From G963665815 sp942492065 (GTDB lineage: Bacteria > Cloacimonadota > Cloacimonadia > Cloacimonadales > JAIOQZ01): DNA of 64,000 nucleotides. The stretch lies in NCBI GenBank assembly GCA_942492065.1, contig CALODV010000013.1, positions 1,302,001-1,366,000 on the forward strand, read 5' to 3'. The translations under genes were made by a program, and so were the position numbers. Position 1 is the first letter of the stretch. The number at the start of each line of letters is the position of its first letter. The notes under the pieces were generated by a model. That model made no database searches. It was not told the DNA's origin and worked only from the letters and a program-made list of their open reading frames with translations. Below, in pieces: positions 44,497 through 54,462 of this stretch.

Positions 44497-45924
44497 ATGT
44501 TATTTAATTCAATTAGTTTTTTATTATTTTTCCCAATAGTCTGTATAGCTTATTTTGCAACTCCATTCAAATTCAGATGGGCATTGCTGCTTGGAGCCAG
44601 CTATTATTTCTACATGTGCTGGAAACCGGAATATGCCCTGCTGCTTGCTCTGGTTACACTGGTAAATTATACAGGTGGTATGCTGATTGCAAAATCAGAA
44701 AACAGCAAGTTCAGAAAAGGTGTGCTTATCTCATCCATTGTGACGAGTTTGGCATTCCTGTATTATTATAAATATTTTAATTTCTTTGGCAGATCAATCA
44801 ATTCTATACTTGATATGCTTAACCTGTCTATGCAGGTTCCTTTACCGCATATTATCCTGCCCGTGGGAATTTCTTTTTTCACGTTCCAGGCGCTGAGTTA
44901 TACCATTGATGTATACAAAGGTAATTTGAAGGCAGAGAAGCATCTTGGGATTTTTGCTCTTTTTGTTTCTTTCTTTCCGCAGCTTGTGGCAGGTCCGATT
45001 GAAAGAGCAACTCATCTGCTTCCGCAATTCTATGAAAAGCATAAATTCAATGGAGATATGGCAATACAAGGTCTGAGACTGATGTTATGGGGATTTTTCA
45101 AGAAGATTGTTATAGCAGATCGCGTTTCAGTTTATGTGGATTCGGTTTACAACAACCATTTGCATCATAGTGGTCTGTCATATATTGTTGCCACTATACT
45201 CTTTGCATTTCAGATATACTGCGATTTCTCAGGATATTCCGATCTTGCCAGAGGTTCTGCAAGAATAATGGGTTACAGATTGATGGTGAACTTCAGATTG
45301 CCTTATCTGTCTGTAAATGTTACCAAATACTGGCAGAATAACCATATATCATTAACTACCTGGTTGAAGGATTATGTATATTTTCCTCTGGTGGAAAAGA
45401 AACCTACAATTTTCCAGATGTGTAAGATAACATTCTTTACATTCCTGCTGAGTGGTCTATGGCACGGAGCAGACTGGACTTTTGTTATCTGGGGGATATG
45501 GCAGGCAGCATTTCTGATCTTTGATATCCTGGTAAGGAAGCGTAAGAAGAAAATCGATAAATGGCTCAAGAAAAAGAAACTGATCGCAATTATTGATTCC
45601 TTGAGAATAGCACTGACTTTCGTCATCATCTCGCTTGGTCTGGTATTCTTCAGGGCAGCAAATATATCTCAGGCAACCGATATTCTTACCGGAATTCTAA
45701 CCCTTAAGTCCGGAGGTTTGTTTAAGGATGCTGAGACATTATTGTATGCTTTTGCAGGTATTATGATTCTATTAATAGTTGAGTCTAAGCCTGAGCTTGA
45801 TTTCAACCAGTATATGGAGAAAAAAATGCCGGCATTAAGATGGTCAGCTTATATAGTTATTATGGTCTCAATAATGGTAATGGGGGTTTTTGATGCATCA
45901 CAGTTCATCTACTTCCAATTCTAG
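44497..45924 (+). CDS. MBOAT O-acyltransferase (AlgI/DltB-like)
   Basis: 475 residues with about a dozen membrane helices. Family signatures: FQALSYTIDVYKG, VAGPIERATHLLPQF, YCDFSGYSDLARG, and the invariant His323 in LSGLWHGADWTF. MBOAT proteins pass an acyl group from a cytoplasmic donor across the membrane to a glycan, teichoic acid or protein. Starts 3 bases after the SDR gene. The downstream SGNH gene begins 32 bases before this one stops. Confidence 0.93.
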   Translation: MLFNSISFLLFFPIVCIAYFATPFKFRWALLLGASYYFYMCWKPEYALLLALVTLVNYTGGMLIAKSENSKFRKGVLISSIVTSLAFLYYYKYFNFFGRSINSILDMLNLSMQVPLPHIILPVGISFFTFQALSYTIDVYKGNLKAEKHLGIFALFVSFFPQLVAGPIERATHLLPQFYEKHKFNGDMAIQGLRLMLWGFFKKIVIADRVSVYVDSVYNNHLHHSGLSYIVATILFAFQIYCDFSGYSDLARGSARIMGYRLMVNFRLPYLSVNVTKYWQNNHISLTTWLKDYVYFPLVEKKPTIFQMCKITFFTFLLSGLWHGADWTFVIWGIWQAAFLIFDILVRKRKKKIDKWLKKKKLIAIIDSLRIALTFVIISLGLVFFRAANISQATDILTGILTLKSGGLFKDAETLLYAFAGIMILLIVESKPELDFNQYMEKKMPALRWSAYIVIMVSIMVMGVFDASQFIYFQF

Positions 45925-46834
45925 GTTTTTCATAAAACTTGTCACAATACTATTGATAGGTCTTATTATAGACAGGCTTATCGGTTACGTAGTTATTAAT
46001 GCATTTAATAAGAATTCAAATAATAATGTCTGTATTGCCGAAAGAATCAAAAGAGCGAAAAAGTATCAACCTGATATTTTAATTCTGGGACCGTCCAGAG
46101 CTCATCATCATTACAATGCTGAGATTATAGAAGATTCTCTTGGAGTCAAATGCTACAACATAGGATCCGGAGGTTCCAATACTATTATTCATGAAATAAT
46201 TCTGGATGTTCTCACACAGGAGTTCACACCGAAATGTGTTGTTCTGGATGTATTTTATAAATTGTCAATTGTTGATGAAAATGATCACTACAGGTCAATT
46301 GCAGGGATATACCCATTCGTTGATGAGTCAGAATCTTTCCAGTCTGAAATTAAGAAAATCAGCCCTTTTGAACAATACTTGATCAATTTGAAGTTCTACA
46401 AATACAGATCAATAATGTACTCTGTGCTTAAGTCAATTCCTCTTCCCAAATATGATGCAACCATTAAAGGTTACTGGCCGCTGGAAATTAAAAAGAATCC
46501 GCTTTTGGAAAAAGAGAAAGGTGATTTCGATCTGGAAAACTATGATAAAGATCTTACAGATAAAATTATGGCTATTCAGAAAATATGTGATGAAAAAGGT
46601 ATAAAATTAGTTGTCTCAGTTTCACCGTTTTATGCAGAGCAGAACAGACAATGTCCTCAGATACTGCTTGATTTCTTTGCTGAAAACAATATCCCTGTAT
46701 TAAATTACGATATCAATAAGTATAAAGTTTTTGATGATAAATCTCTTTACAACGATCCAATGCACCTGCATAAAAAAGGTGCAGATATGTTTACCAGATT
46801 ATTTGTTGGAGATTTAAAAAGTATATTGAAATAG
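45893..46834 (+). CDS. SGNH-hydrolase-fold protein partnering the MBOAT
   Basis: 313 residues from the ATG at 45893 (GGGGG upstream). One N-terminal membrane anchor (about 12-38). A GPSRAHHH motif with S68 replaces the GDS block, and DPMHLHKKG carries the Asp-His of the catalytic triad. This fits the SGNH proteins (AlgX/AlgJ, DltD, PatB types) that complete acyl transfer outside the membrane. The catalytic part should lie in the periplasm. Last gene of the acylation operon. Confidence 0.75.
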   Translation: MHHSSSTSNSRFFIKLVTILLIGLIIDRLIGYVVINAFNKNSNNNVCIAERIKRAKKYQPDILILGPSRAHHHYNAEIIEDSLGVKCYNIGSGGSNTIIHEIILDVLTQEFTPKCVVLDVFYKLSIVDENDHYRSIAGIYPFVDESESFQSEIKKISPFEQYLINLKFYKYRSIMYSVLKSIPLPKYDATIKGYWPLEIKKNPLLEKEKGDFDLENYDKDLTDKIMAIQKICDEKGIKLVVSVSPFYAEQNRQCPQILLDFFAENNIPVLNYDINKYKVFDDKSLYNDPMHLHKKGADMFTRLFVGDLKSILK

Positions 46835-46868
46835 TCGCCGATAATTTTAAACAACTATCAGATAAGAA

Positions 46869-46898
46869 AACAGCCTGTCGGAAATCCGGCAGGCTGTT
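46869..46898 (-). terminator. terminator of the RND efflux operon
   Basis: 13-base stem AACAGCCTGTCGG / CCGGCAGGCTGTT with a loop of 4. On the minus strand it is followed by TTCTT after TT, giving a T-rich tail. It also lies right behind the plus-strand acylation operon and may serve both. Confidence 0.85.
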
Positions 46899-46915
46899 CT
46901 AACTTGTATAATAGA

Positions 46916-49900
46916 TTACTTTTTCTTTTCCATTAACTGAATTTCACCTGATTCCAGAGCTTCCTTGAAACTCATTCTTTTCTTGAATCTTGATATACCC
47001 ATACTTCCACCAACAGAATCAACTATTGAGTAGATCACAGGAATTACAAACAGAGTAAGTATTGTGGCAAAAGCCAGACCAAAAGCAATTGCAACAGCCA
47101 TTGGTCTCCAGTCTCTACCGGCATCACCGGGAGCAATAATCATAGGCATAAGCCCTATAATTGTTGTTATGGTTGTCAGTATAATTGGTCTGAGCCTGAT
47201 TGATCCACCATTAATAAGTGACTGCCATCTGTTAATACCTCGCTCACGTTCTCTGTTAACAAAGTCAACCAGAACCAGTGAATCATTAACAACAACACCA
47301 ACCAGTGCTACAATTGCCACAAGAGTGTTTATTGAGAACGGAAGCCTTGTTACAAGCAGACCAAATATAACTCCGATGAATGCAAAAGGTATTGTAGTCA
47401 TCACAATCAGAGGTTGAATATACGACTTAAATTGAGTTGCCAGAATTGCAAACACCAGCAGAATCGCTATTCCGAAAGCAAGATACAACGAACCGTATGA
47501 TTTTGCCTGTTCTTCAGCAGTACCGCCAAATTCCATTGTGTATCCGGGGAATCTTTTAGAGAAGTTCTCCAAAACCCCTACAGTTCCTGTTATTCTGTTA
47601 CCTTTTAGTATTTGAGTCACTTCATCCGGACTGCGTTTCGCCATTATCCCGTTTGATTCGTACAAAGATGTAGATGCAGTAATTGTGATAATTCTGTCAC
47701 CATCTCTGTGTTTTATTGATGAAAGGCTATTTTCCAGCTTCATTTCAACAATATCTCTCAGTTCAACTATACTGCCGGATAGTGTTCTCAGCGTAAGATT
47801 TTTTAAGTCTTCAATAGTGTTCATCTGTGATTCTTTAAGGCGTACAACGATATCATACTCATCCAGACCATCACCTCTGAATTCAGAAACTGTCGATCCA
47901 TAAGAAGCAATTCTGACAGCAGATGCAACCTGACCAAGGGTTAATCCGTAAATACCAAGTTTTTCCAGATCAGGGATAAGCTGAATTTCTTTTTTCCCAG
48001 GTTTGAAGGAGTCCTCAATATCAACTACACCCGGTATTTTCTCAAGCTCACTTTTAATTACATCAGATATATAGTCCAGTCTGTTCAGGTTATCACCTTT
48101 AATACGCAGCTCAACATCTGCTCCTGTTGGCGGACCACTTCTCTGAGTAGAAAACTTATAAGTGTATACTCCCGGAAGGTTGCTCACATATTGACGTATA
48201 ACATTTTTAATATGATCATAACCAAACTCTCGCTCATCAGCTTCTCTTAAATCAATTTTGATTTCCGCATTTGAAGTTGCAACCTGTCTGTCATGCTGTT
48301 CAATATATTGCCCGACAGTTGTCACAATAGCTTCAACATCTGTGTGTTCTTCCATTGTCATAATGTAGTTTTCTACACTGGATACAATTCTGTTTGTTTC
48401 ATCCAGGTCAGTTCCAACAGGGGTTTGCAGGTGCAGAATCACTGTTTTAGGCTGCTGAGCAGGAAAGAACTCAAATTTAACTAATCTTGCTGCTACACAA
48501 CCTAATGACAGGAACATTGCCAGTATCACCATGGAAATTGTCAGAAATCTGTGGCTTAATGCGAACCTTAATGCTCTCTGATATCTTGAAATAAGGAAAT
48601 TCATCAGTTTTGATGCATCTTTTGCCTTGCTCTTCAAAGGTTTTGAAAACTCAGCAATATGAGATGGCAGAATTACAAGACTTTCAAAAAGGGATGCGGC
48701 AAGAGCCAGAGACACAACTATCGGGAATATTCGCATGAATTTCCCCATCATTCCCTGCATAAGCAGCATTGGAGTAAATGCGGCAATAGTTGTTGTTACT
48801 GCTGCAATCACCGGCCACATAATCTCATTCGTACCTTTAATTGCGGCTTCTTTGGGAGATAGCCCCTGTTCCATATATCTATGAACATTCTCCAGTACAA
48901 CAATAGCATCGTCCACAATCATACCAAGAACAAGAACCAGACCAAACAAACTCAGGTTGTTCATTGTTACATCAAACTGACGCATGAGGATAAATGTAAG
49001 GAGAAAACTGAAAGGTATTCCAAGAGCTGCAAAAATAGCGTTTCTCCAACCGATAAAAATCATAAGAATAATGAATACAAGAATAATTCCCAGAAATGCA
49101 CTTGTACCGAGTGTATTAATACTGTTTTTTACCGGAATTGAACTGTCATTACGGATTGTTGCTTGAAGCCCGGGGACAGTCTCTTTAAATTCTTCGACAA
49201 ATTTTCTCACATCTTTCATAACAGACATGATATTTCCATCAGCATCCTGATATACAAAAAGACTAACACTTTTATGACCATCCAGCTTACTTATCACATC
49301 CTGTTCCTGCAACGTATCATTTACAACAGCAACATCTTTTATCTTTAAGCTTCTGCCGTTGGAGTCCATTCTGATAACAAGCTCCTCAATATCTTTTGTA
49401 TCGTCAAACTCACCAATAGTTCTCAAAATGAATTCCACTCTACCGAAATCAATTTTTCCACCTGGAACATTCATATTGCTGTTTCTGATTGCATTAGACA
49501 AATCATCAAGAGTAAGACCATATTGTTCCAGCTTATTTATATCTCCTTCAACCCAGATTTCTCTTTCCTGTGTACCATAAATATCAACCTTGGAAATATC
49601 TCTAAGGTCCAGAATACCGTCTTTCATATTCTCTGCGATTTCTCTTATTGCATTTGCAGAAAAATCTCCGCCAAGTGATATGTCGCACATTTCATTAACT
49701 TCTCTCATGTTGATACGCATGATAATCGGATCCATTGCATCCTCAGGCAGATCTTTAACCTTATCCATTTCAGCATTAAGATCATTCCAGCCTTTTTCAA
49801 TATCAGCATCCGGCTTGAACTGAATCATTATTGAACATCGACCTTCCTGAGCTTCTGAATCTATGAAATCAATATCATCAACATCCGATATTTCTTCTTC

Positions 49901-50101
49901 AATTTTATTTACTATAAACTGCTCCATTTCTGTCGGAGATACACCCGGATAGACCACACCAATATAGATCATACCAAATTCAACAGCTGGCATTTCTTCT
50001 TTTGGTATAACTACCATTTGGTATATACCCCAGAGAAATACCATAATCATTATGATGTTTATCAAAGCAGAATTGTTAACAGAAAATTTTGCTAAAGACA
50101 T
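46916..50101 (-). CDS. RND efflux pump inner-membrane transporter
   Basis: 1061 residues, the usual length. A first helix is followed by a large periplasmic pore domain, membrane helices with the proton-relay Asp pair (GMIVDDAIVVLENVHRYME), a second periplasmic domain, and the last helices (RDWRPMAVAIAFGLAFATILTL). It belongs to the AcrB/HAE-type superfamily and would expel drugs or lipophilic compounds using the proton gradient. Last gene of padR-tolC-MFP-RND. AAGGAG lies before the ATG. The substrate is not predictable. Confidence 0.95.
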   Translation of the reverse strand: MSLAKFSVNNSALINIIMIMVFLWGIYQMVVIPKEEMPAVEFGMIYIGVVYPGVSPTEMEQFIVNKIEEEISDVDDIDFIDSEAQEGRCSIMIQFKPDADIEKGWNDLNAEMDKVKDLPEDAMDPIIMRINMREVNEMCDISLGGDFSANAIREIAENMKDGILDLRDISKVDIYGTQEREIWVEGDINKLEQYGLTLDDLSNAIRNSNMNVPGGKIDFGRVEFILRTIGEFDDTKDIEELVIRMDSNGRSLKIKDVAVVNDTLQEQDVISKLDGHKSVSLFVYQDADGNIMSVMKDVRKFVEEFKETVPGLQATIRNDSSIPVKNSINTLGTSAFLGIILVFIILMIFIGWRNAIFAALGIPFSFLLTFILMRQFDVTMNNLSLFGLVLVLGMIVDDAIVVLENVHRYMEQGLSPKEAAIKGTNEIMWPVIAAVTTTIAAFTPMLLMQGMMGKFMRIFPIVVSLALAASLFESLVILPSHIAEFSKPLKSKAKDASKLMNFLISRYQRALRFALSHRFLTISMVILAMFLSLGCVAARLVKFEFFPAQQPKTVILHLQTPVGTDLDETNRIVSSVENYIMTMEEHTDVEAIVTTVGQYIEQHDRQVATSNAEIKIDLREADEREFGYDHIKNVIRQYVSNLPGVYTYKFSTQRSGPPTGADVELRIKGDNLNRLDYISDVIKSELEKIPGVVDIEDSFKPGKKEIQLIPDLEKLGIYGLTLGQVASAVRIASYGSTVSEFRGDGLDEYDIVVRLKESQMNTIEDLKNLTLRTLSGSIVELRDIVEMKLENSLSSIKHRDGDRIITITASTSLYESNGIMAKRSPDEVTQILKGNRITGTVGVLENFSKRFPGYTMEFGGTAEEQAKSYGSLYLAFGIAILLVFAILATQFKSYIQPLIVMTTIPFAFIGVIFGLLVTRLPFSINTLVAIVALVGVVVNDSLVLVDFVNRERERGINRWQSLINGGSIRLRPIILTTITTIIGLMPMIIAPGDAGRDWRPMAVAIAFGLAFATILTLFVIPVIYSIVDSVGGSMGISRFKKRMSFKEALESGEIQLMEKKK

Positions 50102-50115
50102 AACAGCTCCTTGTC

Positions 50116-51225
50116 TTATTTCCTGATTTCAACTGTAACATTGTCTTCAAGATTATCCATTCCTTCTACAACCAGATTTTCGTCTGGACCAATTCCACTT
50201 TTCAGTATCACATTTTCTTCTATCTGTGTTCCCAGAATAACTTTTTTCCTTACAGCTTTATTATCAACAGATACAGTGAACACGAAATTATCATCATACT
50301 GCTTTTTGATGTTGTTTAGTGAAGTATAAATTACATCCTTGTATACTTTCGAAAGTATTTTACCTTCTATAATCATCCCGGGATATAGAACTCTATCCGG
50401 ATTTTCCAGAGTGATTTCTATAGGGTAGTTCGCAGTTTGTCCTTCAGGTTTTATCCCTTTACCTGTAATTTTACCTTTAATACTTGTTTCAAGCAGCTTA
50501 TGATAAACTTGAACTTCCTGACCTCTTTTCAGCTTGGTGATATTGGTTTCACCAACACCGGTTCTTATAATCAGCTTTCTGGTGTTTACAATATTGCAGA
50601 CCATTGAACCCATATTGAGTAAATCACCTTCTTCAATAGAAATGTTTGAGATATATCCTGAACGTGGAGCGACAAGATTTGAATTATCAAGAGCTTTTCT
50701 TGCTTTTTCCATTGCAACTTTTGCCCCGCTCAAGCCTGCCTGAGCTCCCTTGAGACTGCTTTCAGCAGTTAGAAGCTCAGAATCAGACGCATTGCCTGTT
50801 TCATGCAGATTTTTCACAGCATCGAAATTCATCTGTGCAGTTGATAAAGAGGCTTCTGAAGACAATACGCTTGCCTCTGACTGCTTATACTGTATCAGAT
50901 AATCTGTATTATCTACCCTACCGATCGATTCACCTTTTTCCACCCAGTCTCCCAGCGTTTTGTGTACTTCAATTACCTTTCCGGCAGTTTCACTGATAAG
51001 CGCTATGTCTGTAATACCTTCCAGTTTACCGGTTATTTTTATATATTCTTTGAGATCTTTGAGTTCGGTTTTCTTTACTATTACCGGGATGCTTTTAGCT
51101 TCTTTTTTTGGGTTTGCAGCTCCTTTTGAAGGTCCACCCTTACATGCTGTCAAAAGAACAAACAGTATTACAGTAAACATCACACGTTTATTTCTTGATT
51201 CTTTATTTAAAAATCGGAAGTTCAT
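50116..51225 (-). CDS. RND efflux periplasmic adaptor (membrane fusion protein)
   Basis: 369 residues, lipoprotein (basic N-terminus, hydrophobic stretch ending LLTAC). A biotinyl-lipoyl half (GKVIEVHKTLGDWVEKGESIGRVD), a long helical hairpin (about 105-175), the other lipoyl half (LVAPRSGYISNISIEEGDLL), then beta-barrel and membrane-proximal domains. It bridges the RND pump and the TolC-like channel. It overlaps the TolC gene by 23 bases and precedes the RND gene by 14. Confidence 0.93.
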   Translation of the reverse strand: MNFRFLNKESRNKRVMFTVILFVLLTACKGGPSKGAANPKKEAKSIPVIVKKTELKDLKEYIKITGKLEGITDIALISETAGKVIEVHKTLGDWVEKGESIGRVDNTDYLIQYKQSEASVLSSEASLSTAQMNFDAVKNLHETGNASDSELLTAESSLKGAQAGLSGAKVAMEKARKALDNSNLVAPRSGYISNISIEEGDLLNMGSMVCNIVNTRKLIIRTGVGETNITKLKRGQEVQVYHKLLETSIKGKITGKGIKPEGQTANYPIEITLENPDRVLYPGMIIEGKILSKVYKDVIYTSLNNIKKQYDDNFVFTVSVDNKAVRKKVILGTQIEENVILKSGIGPDENLVVEGMDNLEDNVTVEIRK

Positions 51226-52519
51226 TTTCTACTCCTAATTGATTTAATAAGGCTGATTTTGCTTTGAGAAAATCATAAAGACTTTTTGTATATTGGTTTT
51301 GAGATGAGATGTACATTATCTCTGTATCAAGCAGTTCAGTCGCAGATATCAGGTTTTGTCTGAATCTTTCTTCCATCTGCAAAAATGTCTGTTCAGCATA
51401 ATTCAGAGCCAATCTGGAAGATTTTATTGATTTTGCGGCAGTAATCATTGCATAAGCCTGCCTTTTTACATTCAGACTTATCTGATCTTTAGTGTTTTCA
51501 TGATTAAAGAATGCAGCTGAATAACTGTGAGCAGAACTTTTATAGTCAGAATAAGTATCAATAAGCGGAAATATATTCATTGATGCATTTAAGGTTAATG
51601 TTCCGGAATCATCTTCATCCATACCCTCAATCTCATCCCATTTTTTGTTGTATGAAAGTGATAATGTAGGAAGAAATTTTCCTGTACTCATGTATTTGGC
51701 AAGTTTAGCTGTTTTCAAGCCCAATTCAGATGATTTGATGCTGTAGTTATTTTTCAGAGAATAATCAACTGAATTGGCAACAAACTTAGTGATTCTGTCT
51801 GAGTCATAAGCATCGAATTCAGAAGCTTCCTGTTCTATTCCAGCCGGAGGAATCTTACTAAGAGTTATCTCTTCTTTTAAAGTGAGAAAATTCTCCAGAT
51901 CCTGTCTGCTCACTGTCCATAATGATTCCATCTGTAAAAGTGTAACCTCTTTTGTCGCTGTTTCAGATTTAATCTTGAAATATTCTGATTGGGTTAATGT
52001 TCCTGATTCGAATCTTACTTTTGCAATAGCTTCATGTTTTCTGGCAGATTCAAGTGACTTTCTGGCGACTTCAAGTAAATCCTTGTTTTCCAGAGCTGAG
52101 AAGTATTTCGATTCAACATCTGAGACTGTCTGAAGCTTTGTAGTTTTATAACTTGCCTCAGATATTTTGTATGTGTTTGACTGCATTCTTGTATTAAGGA
52201 ATAAACTTCCTCCGGTAAACAGTGGCTGACTTACAGTAAATCCATGTGTGTTAAACTCATCATATTTATGTAAACCAGACTGAGTTGTAATCTGCTGTTT
52301 ATCATCGTACTTCAATTTTGTTGCTGAAGCCTGAACAGATGGTCCCAGATTGCTATAGGCTTTTATCAGACTCCATTTGGATGATTTTAATTCCTTTTCG
52401 CTCTTCTTCAGTAAATGGTTGTTCTTTAATGCCATTTTTTTAGCCTGCTCAAGATCAATTTCCAATGCAGGTAAAAGCATGACAATAAGAGTTAAACATA
52501 TTGTTAGTGCTATCCTCAT
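51203..52519 (-). CDS. TolC-family outer-membrane efflux protein
   Basis: 438 residues. Signal peptide (about 1-20), then LDLEQAKKMALKNNHLLKKSE, the typical opening of an outer membrane efflux protein, with two repeats of helical tunnel and beta strands (SYNKKWDEIEG and surrounding). It forms the outer-membrane exit duct of the pump. It starts two bases after the padR stop and overlaps the adaptor gene. Confidence 0.92.
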   Translation of the reverse strand: MRIALTICLTLIVMLLPALEIDLEQAKKMALKNNHLLKKSEKELKSSKWSLIKAYSNLGPSVQASATKLKYDDKQQITTQSGLHKYDEFNTHGFTVSQPLFTGGSLFLNTRMQSNTYKISEASYKTTKLQTVSDVESKYFSALENKDLLEVARKSLESARKHEAIAKVRFESGTLTQSEYFKIKSETATKEVTLLQMESLWTVSRQDLENFLTLKEEITLSKIPPAGIEQEASEFDAYDSDRITKFVANSVDYSLKNNYSIKSSELGLKTAKLAKYMSTGKFLPTLSLSYNKKWDEIEGMDEDDSGTLTLNASMNIFPLIDTYSDYKSSAHSYSAAFFNHENTKDQISLNVKRQAYAMITAAKSIKSSRLALNYAEQTFLQMEERFRQNLISATELLDTEIMYISSQNQYTKSLYDFLKAKSALLNQLGVENELPIFK

Positions 52520-52521
52520 AT

Positions 52522-53085
52522 CTACTCCTGTAAAAAAATTTCCTGATTTTCTTTATATGTTAACAATCTTTGAAGACTTTCAAACATTTTTGTGTTATAG
52601 TATGAGAACTCAGTTCCCATATCAAGCATAGCCTGCCAATTAAATGGTAGTGAAAAATATTGATCTTCAACGTTTTTTCTGAATTCTTTTTTGCTGATGA
52701 AATCATTGTAATAGAATTCATGCTGCTGCTCCAATGCGTCCCTGAATTCACTGAGCTTTATCACTCCGTTTATAAATACAAGTGCCAGCCAGAATCCTTT
52801 GGGCTGACTCATATCGGAAAGTTTCTTCAATACAATTTTCCTCAGGTATTTCTTTCCCGATTCAGTTATCTTATAAACTTTCTTGTCCGGAGATGTATCA
52901 CCTTTTATCAGTTCACCAAGTATATACCCATCTTCTTCAAGTCTTGGCAGCGCTTTGTATATGGCTGGAAGTTTAATTCCTGCCCACAGCTCCATATTCC
53001 TACACTGAATTTCTCTTTTGAATTCATAGCCATGCATGGGCTTATACATTAGAAATCCAAGTATTGTCATATTTGTTGCTGACAT
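52522..53085 (-). CDS. PadR-family transcriptional regulator
   Basis: 187 residues. Winged-helix N-terminal domain (ILGFLMYKPMHGYEFKREI, then IYKALPRLEEDGYI and YKITESGKKYL), and a C-terminal Vir-like helical dimerisation domain (about 95-187). PadR proteins usually repress efflux genes and respond to a lipophilic or phenolic ligand. It is the first gene of the efflux operon and probably represses its own promoter. An AT-rich region with CTATTAATAG (53108-53117) lies upstream and could be part of the operator. Confidence 0.9.
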   Translation of the reverse strand: MSATNMTILGFLMYKPMHGYEFKREIQCRNMELWAGIKLPAIYKALPRLEEDGYILGELIKGDTSPDKKVYKITESGKKYLRKIVLKKLSDMSQPKGFWLALVFINGVIKLSEFRDALEQQHEFYYNDFISKKEFRKNVEDQYFSLPFNWQAMLDMGTEFSYYNTKMFESLQRLLTYKENQEIFLQE

Positions 53086-53626
53086 ATAAACTCCTTATAT
53101 TATATTTTCTATTAATAGTATAATTTCTAATACCTTGGTTTTTTAATACTGTGTTTATGGCAAGGAAAATATTGAATTTAGCCCTATAAAATTAAGTATT
53201 GCTATTATAATATATATTAAGAATTATTTAAAATGCTTATTATACAATAGATTAAGCTTAATAGGAAATTACCTCTGCTCAATTCTATATTTGTTAATAA
53301 ATAGTTAATTGAATGTAATTTGCAATTAACACTCAATAATTGATTCAGGAATTTTATACTCTATTTTAGAGTAGCTAAAAAGTATCACATATATAAAAAG
53401 GTATATCTTTAACTTTCTTTGAATTAATAGTTAACATTTCAGTAATCTTTTCGTTACTATAGGTAGATTTAGTGTATAAAATGTATTATTTTTATTGAAT
53501 AGACAGTGTATCCACTTTAAGTCTGAGCTGCATATTAAAAATGAAGGAATGCTTAATTCAGGAATTAATTTGACAAAAAAACAATATTAATACCTTTAAC
53601 AATAAATTCAAATCGGACGGAATCAA
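53086..53626. other. 541-bp divergent intergenic region
   Basis: Very AT-rich. It holds promoters for the padR operon (left) and the zinc-ribbon membrane protein gene (right). A short palindrome CTATTAATAG lies at 53108-53117. No ORF with coding character, no RNA gene and no repeat was found. Confidence 0.4.
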
Positions 53627-54370
53627 ATGAGATGTATAGAATGTAAAAAAGATATTGATGAGCTTGCTTTTTATTGCACAAACTGTGGAACTGAAACTAC
53701 AATTATAAAAGACAAACTTTCTGCAAAACAGGCAATTCGAGAAACCTGGGCAGAAATAAAAAAGGAAAAATCGAAAGCATATATTTTTTCGATCTTCTAT
53801 GTTCTGATTATTCTACTACCTATCAGTGCAGCTGCTTTTCTCCTGAGAGATAAGTATTTTATATTGAATGGTGTATTAACCGTATTAGTTCCTCTGGCGT
53901 TGATTCCATTCGAGTTTTCCAATATCAGTGAGTTTAAGATTGGAAATTATTTTGCGAATCTCAAGGCATATCCCAAGTATTTACTTTTTACATTTATAAA
54001 CATAATTTATTTCTTTGTAATTAAAATAGTGTGTACCGGAGAACCTGTGTTCAGCTTTGTATTTGATCCCATTCTCCATCTGGTGCGATTAGTGTTAGTC
54101 TTGTACTGGATAGCTGTTGTACTTCCTGTTCCATTTATTATGAATAGATATAATGTGAATCCTTTTAAAGCTGTTTATGCTGCATATAAAGGTGGGGCAG
54201 AAACACGATGGCAGCATTTCTTTATTGCATTCATCATGTTTGTGTATATTATAGTATCTACTCTACTGCTTGGTTTCGGCTTACTTGTTACTATTCCTCT
54301 TACTTTCCTCGTAATCAGACATTACGGAATAATGTCACTCAGTTGCAGCCTATATAAGAAATACGTTTAA
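53627..54370 (+). CDS. zinc-ribbon membrane protein, unknown function
   Basis: 247 residues. Two CxxC pairs at the N-terminus (CIEC...CTNC) form a zinc ribbon. About 35 charged residues follow, then five to six membrane helices. The domain after the ribbon looks like a small integral-membrane domain without a known catalytic motif. The zinc-ribbon plus membrane layout is common for hypothetical proteins. It is transcribed alone. Confidence 0.7.
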   Translation: MRCIECKKDIDELAFYCTNCGTETTIIKDKLSAKQAIRETWAEIKKEKSKAYIFSIFYVLIILLPISAAAFLLRDKYFILNGVLTVLVPLALIPFEFSNISEFKIGNYFANLKAYPKYLLFTFINIIYFFVIKIVCTGEPVFSFVFDPILHLVRLVLVLYWIAVVLPVPFIMNRYNVNPFKAVYAAYKGGAETRWQHFFIAFIMFVYIIVSTLLLGFGLLVTIPLTFLVIRHYGIMSLSCSLYKKYV

Positions 54371-54432
54371 TACTCAGTTCTGCCCTTTATTTCCCAGATA
54401 TATTTTATTATTGACATTTGAAGATAAAAAGT

Positions 54433-54462
54433 CCTTATTTGCCGTAATAGTAATAAGGATGG
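54433..54462 (+). promoter_or_regulatory. hairpin masking the ribosome-binding site of the next gene
   Basis: CCTTATT (54433-54439) pairs with AATAAGG (54452-54458). The latter overlaps the Shine-Dalgarno AAGGATGG (54455-54462) of the gene starting at 54467, so folding would hide the site. Regulation is inferred. Confidence 0.35.

Noticed and set aside
53086..53626. Small genes in the AT-rich gap beside padR
   Set aside because: Stops are frequent in all frames and no start has a plausible ribosome-binding site with coding-like sequence behind it.
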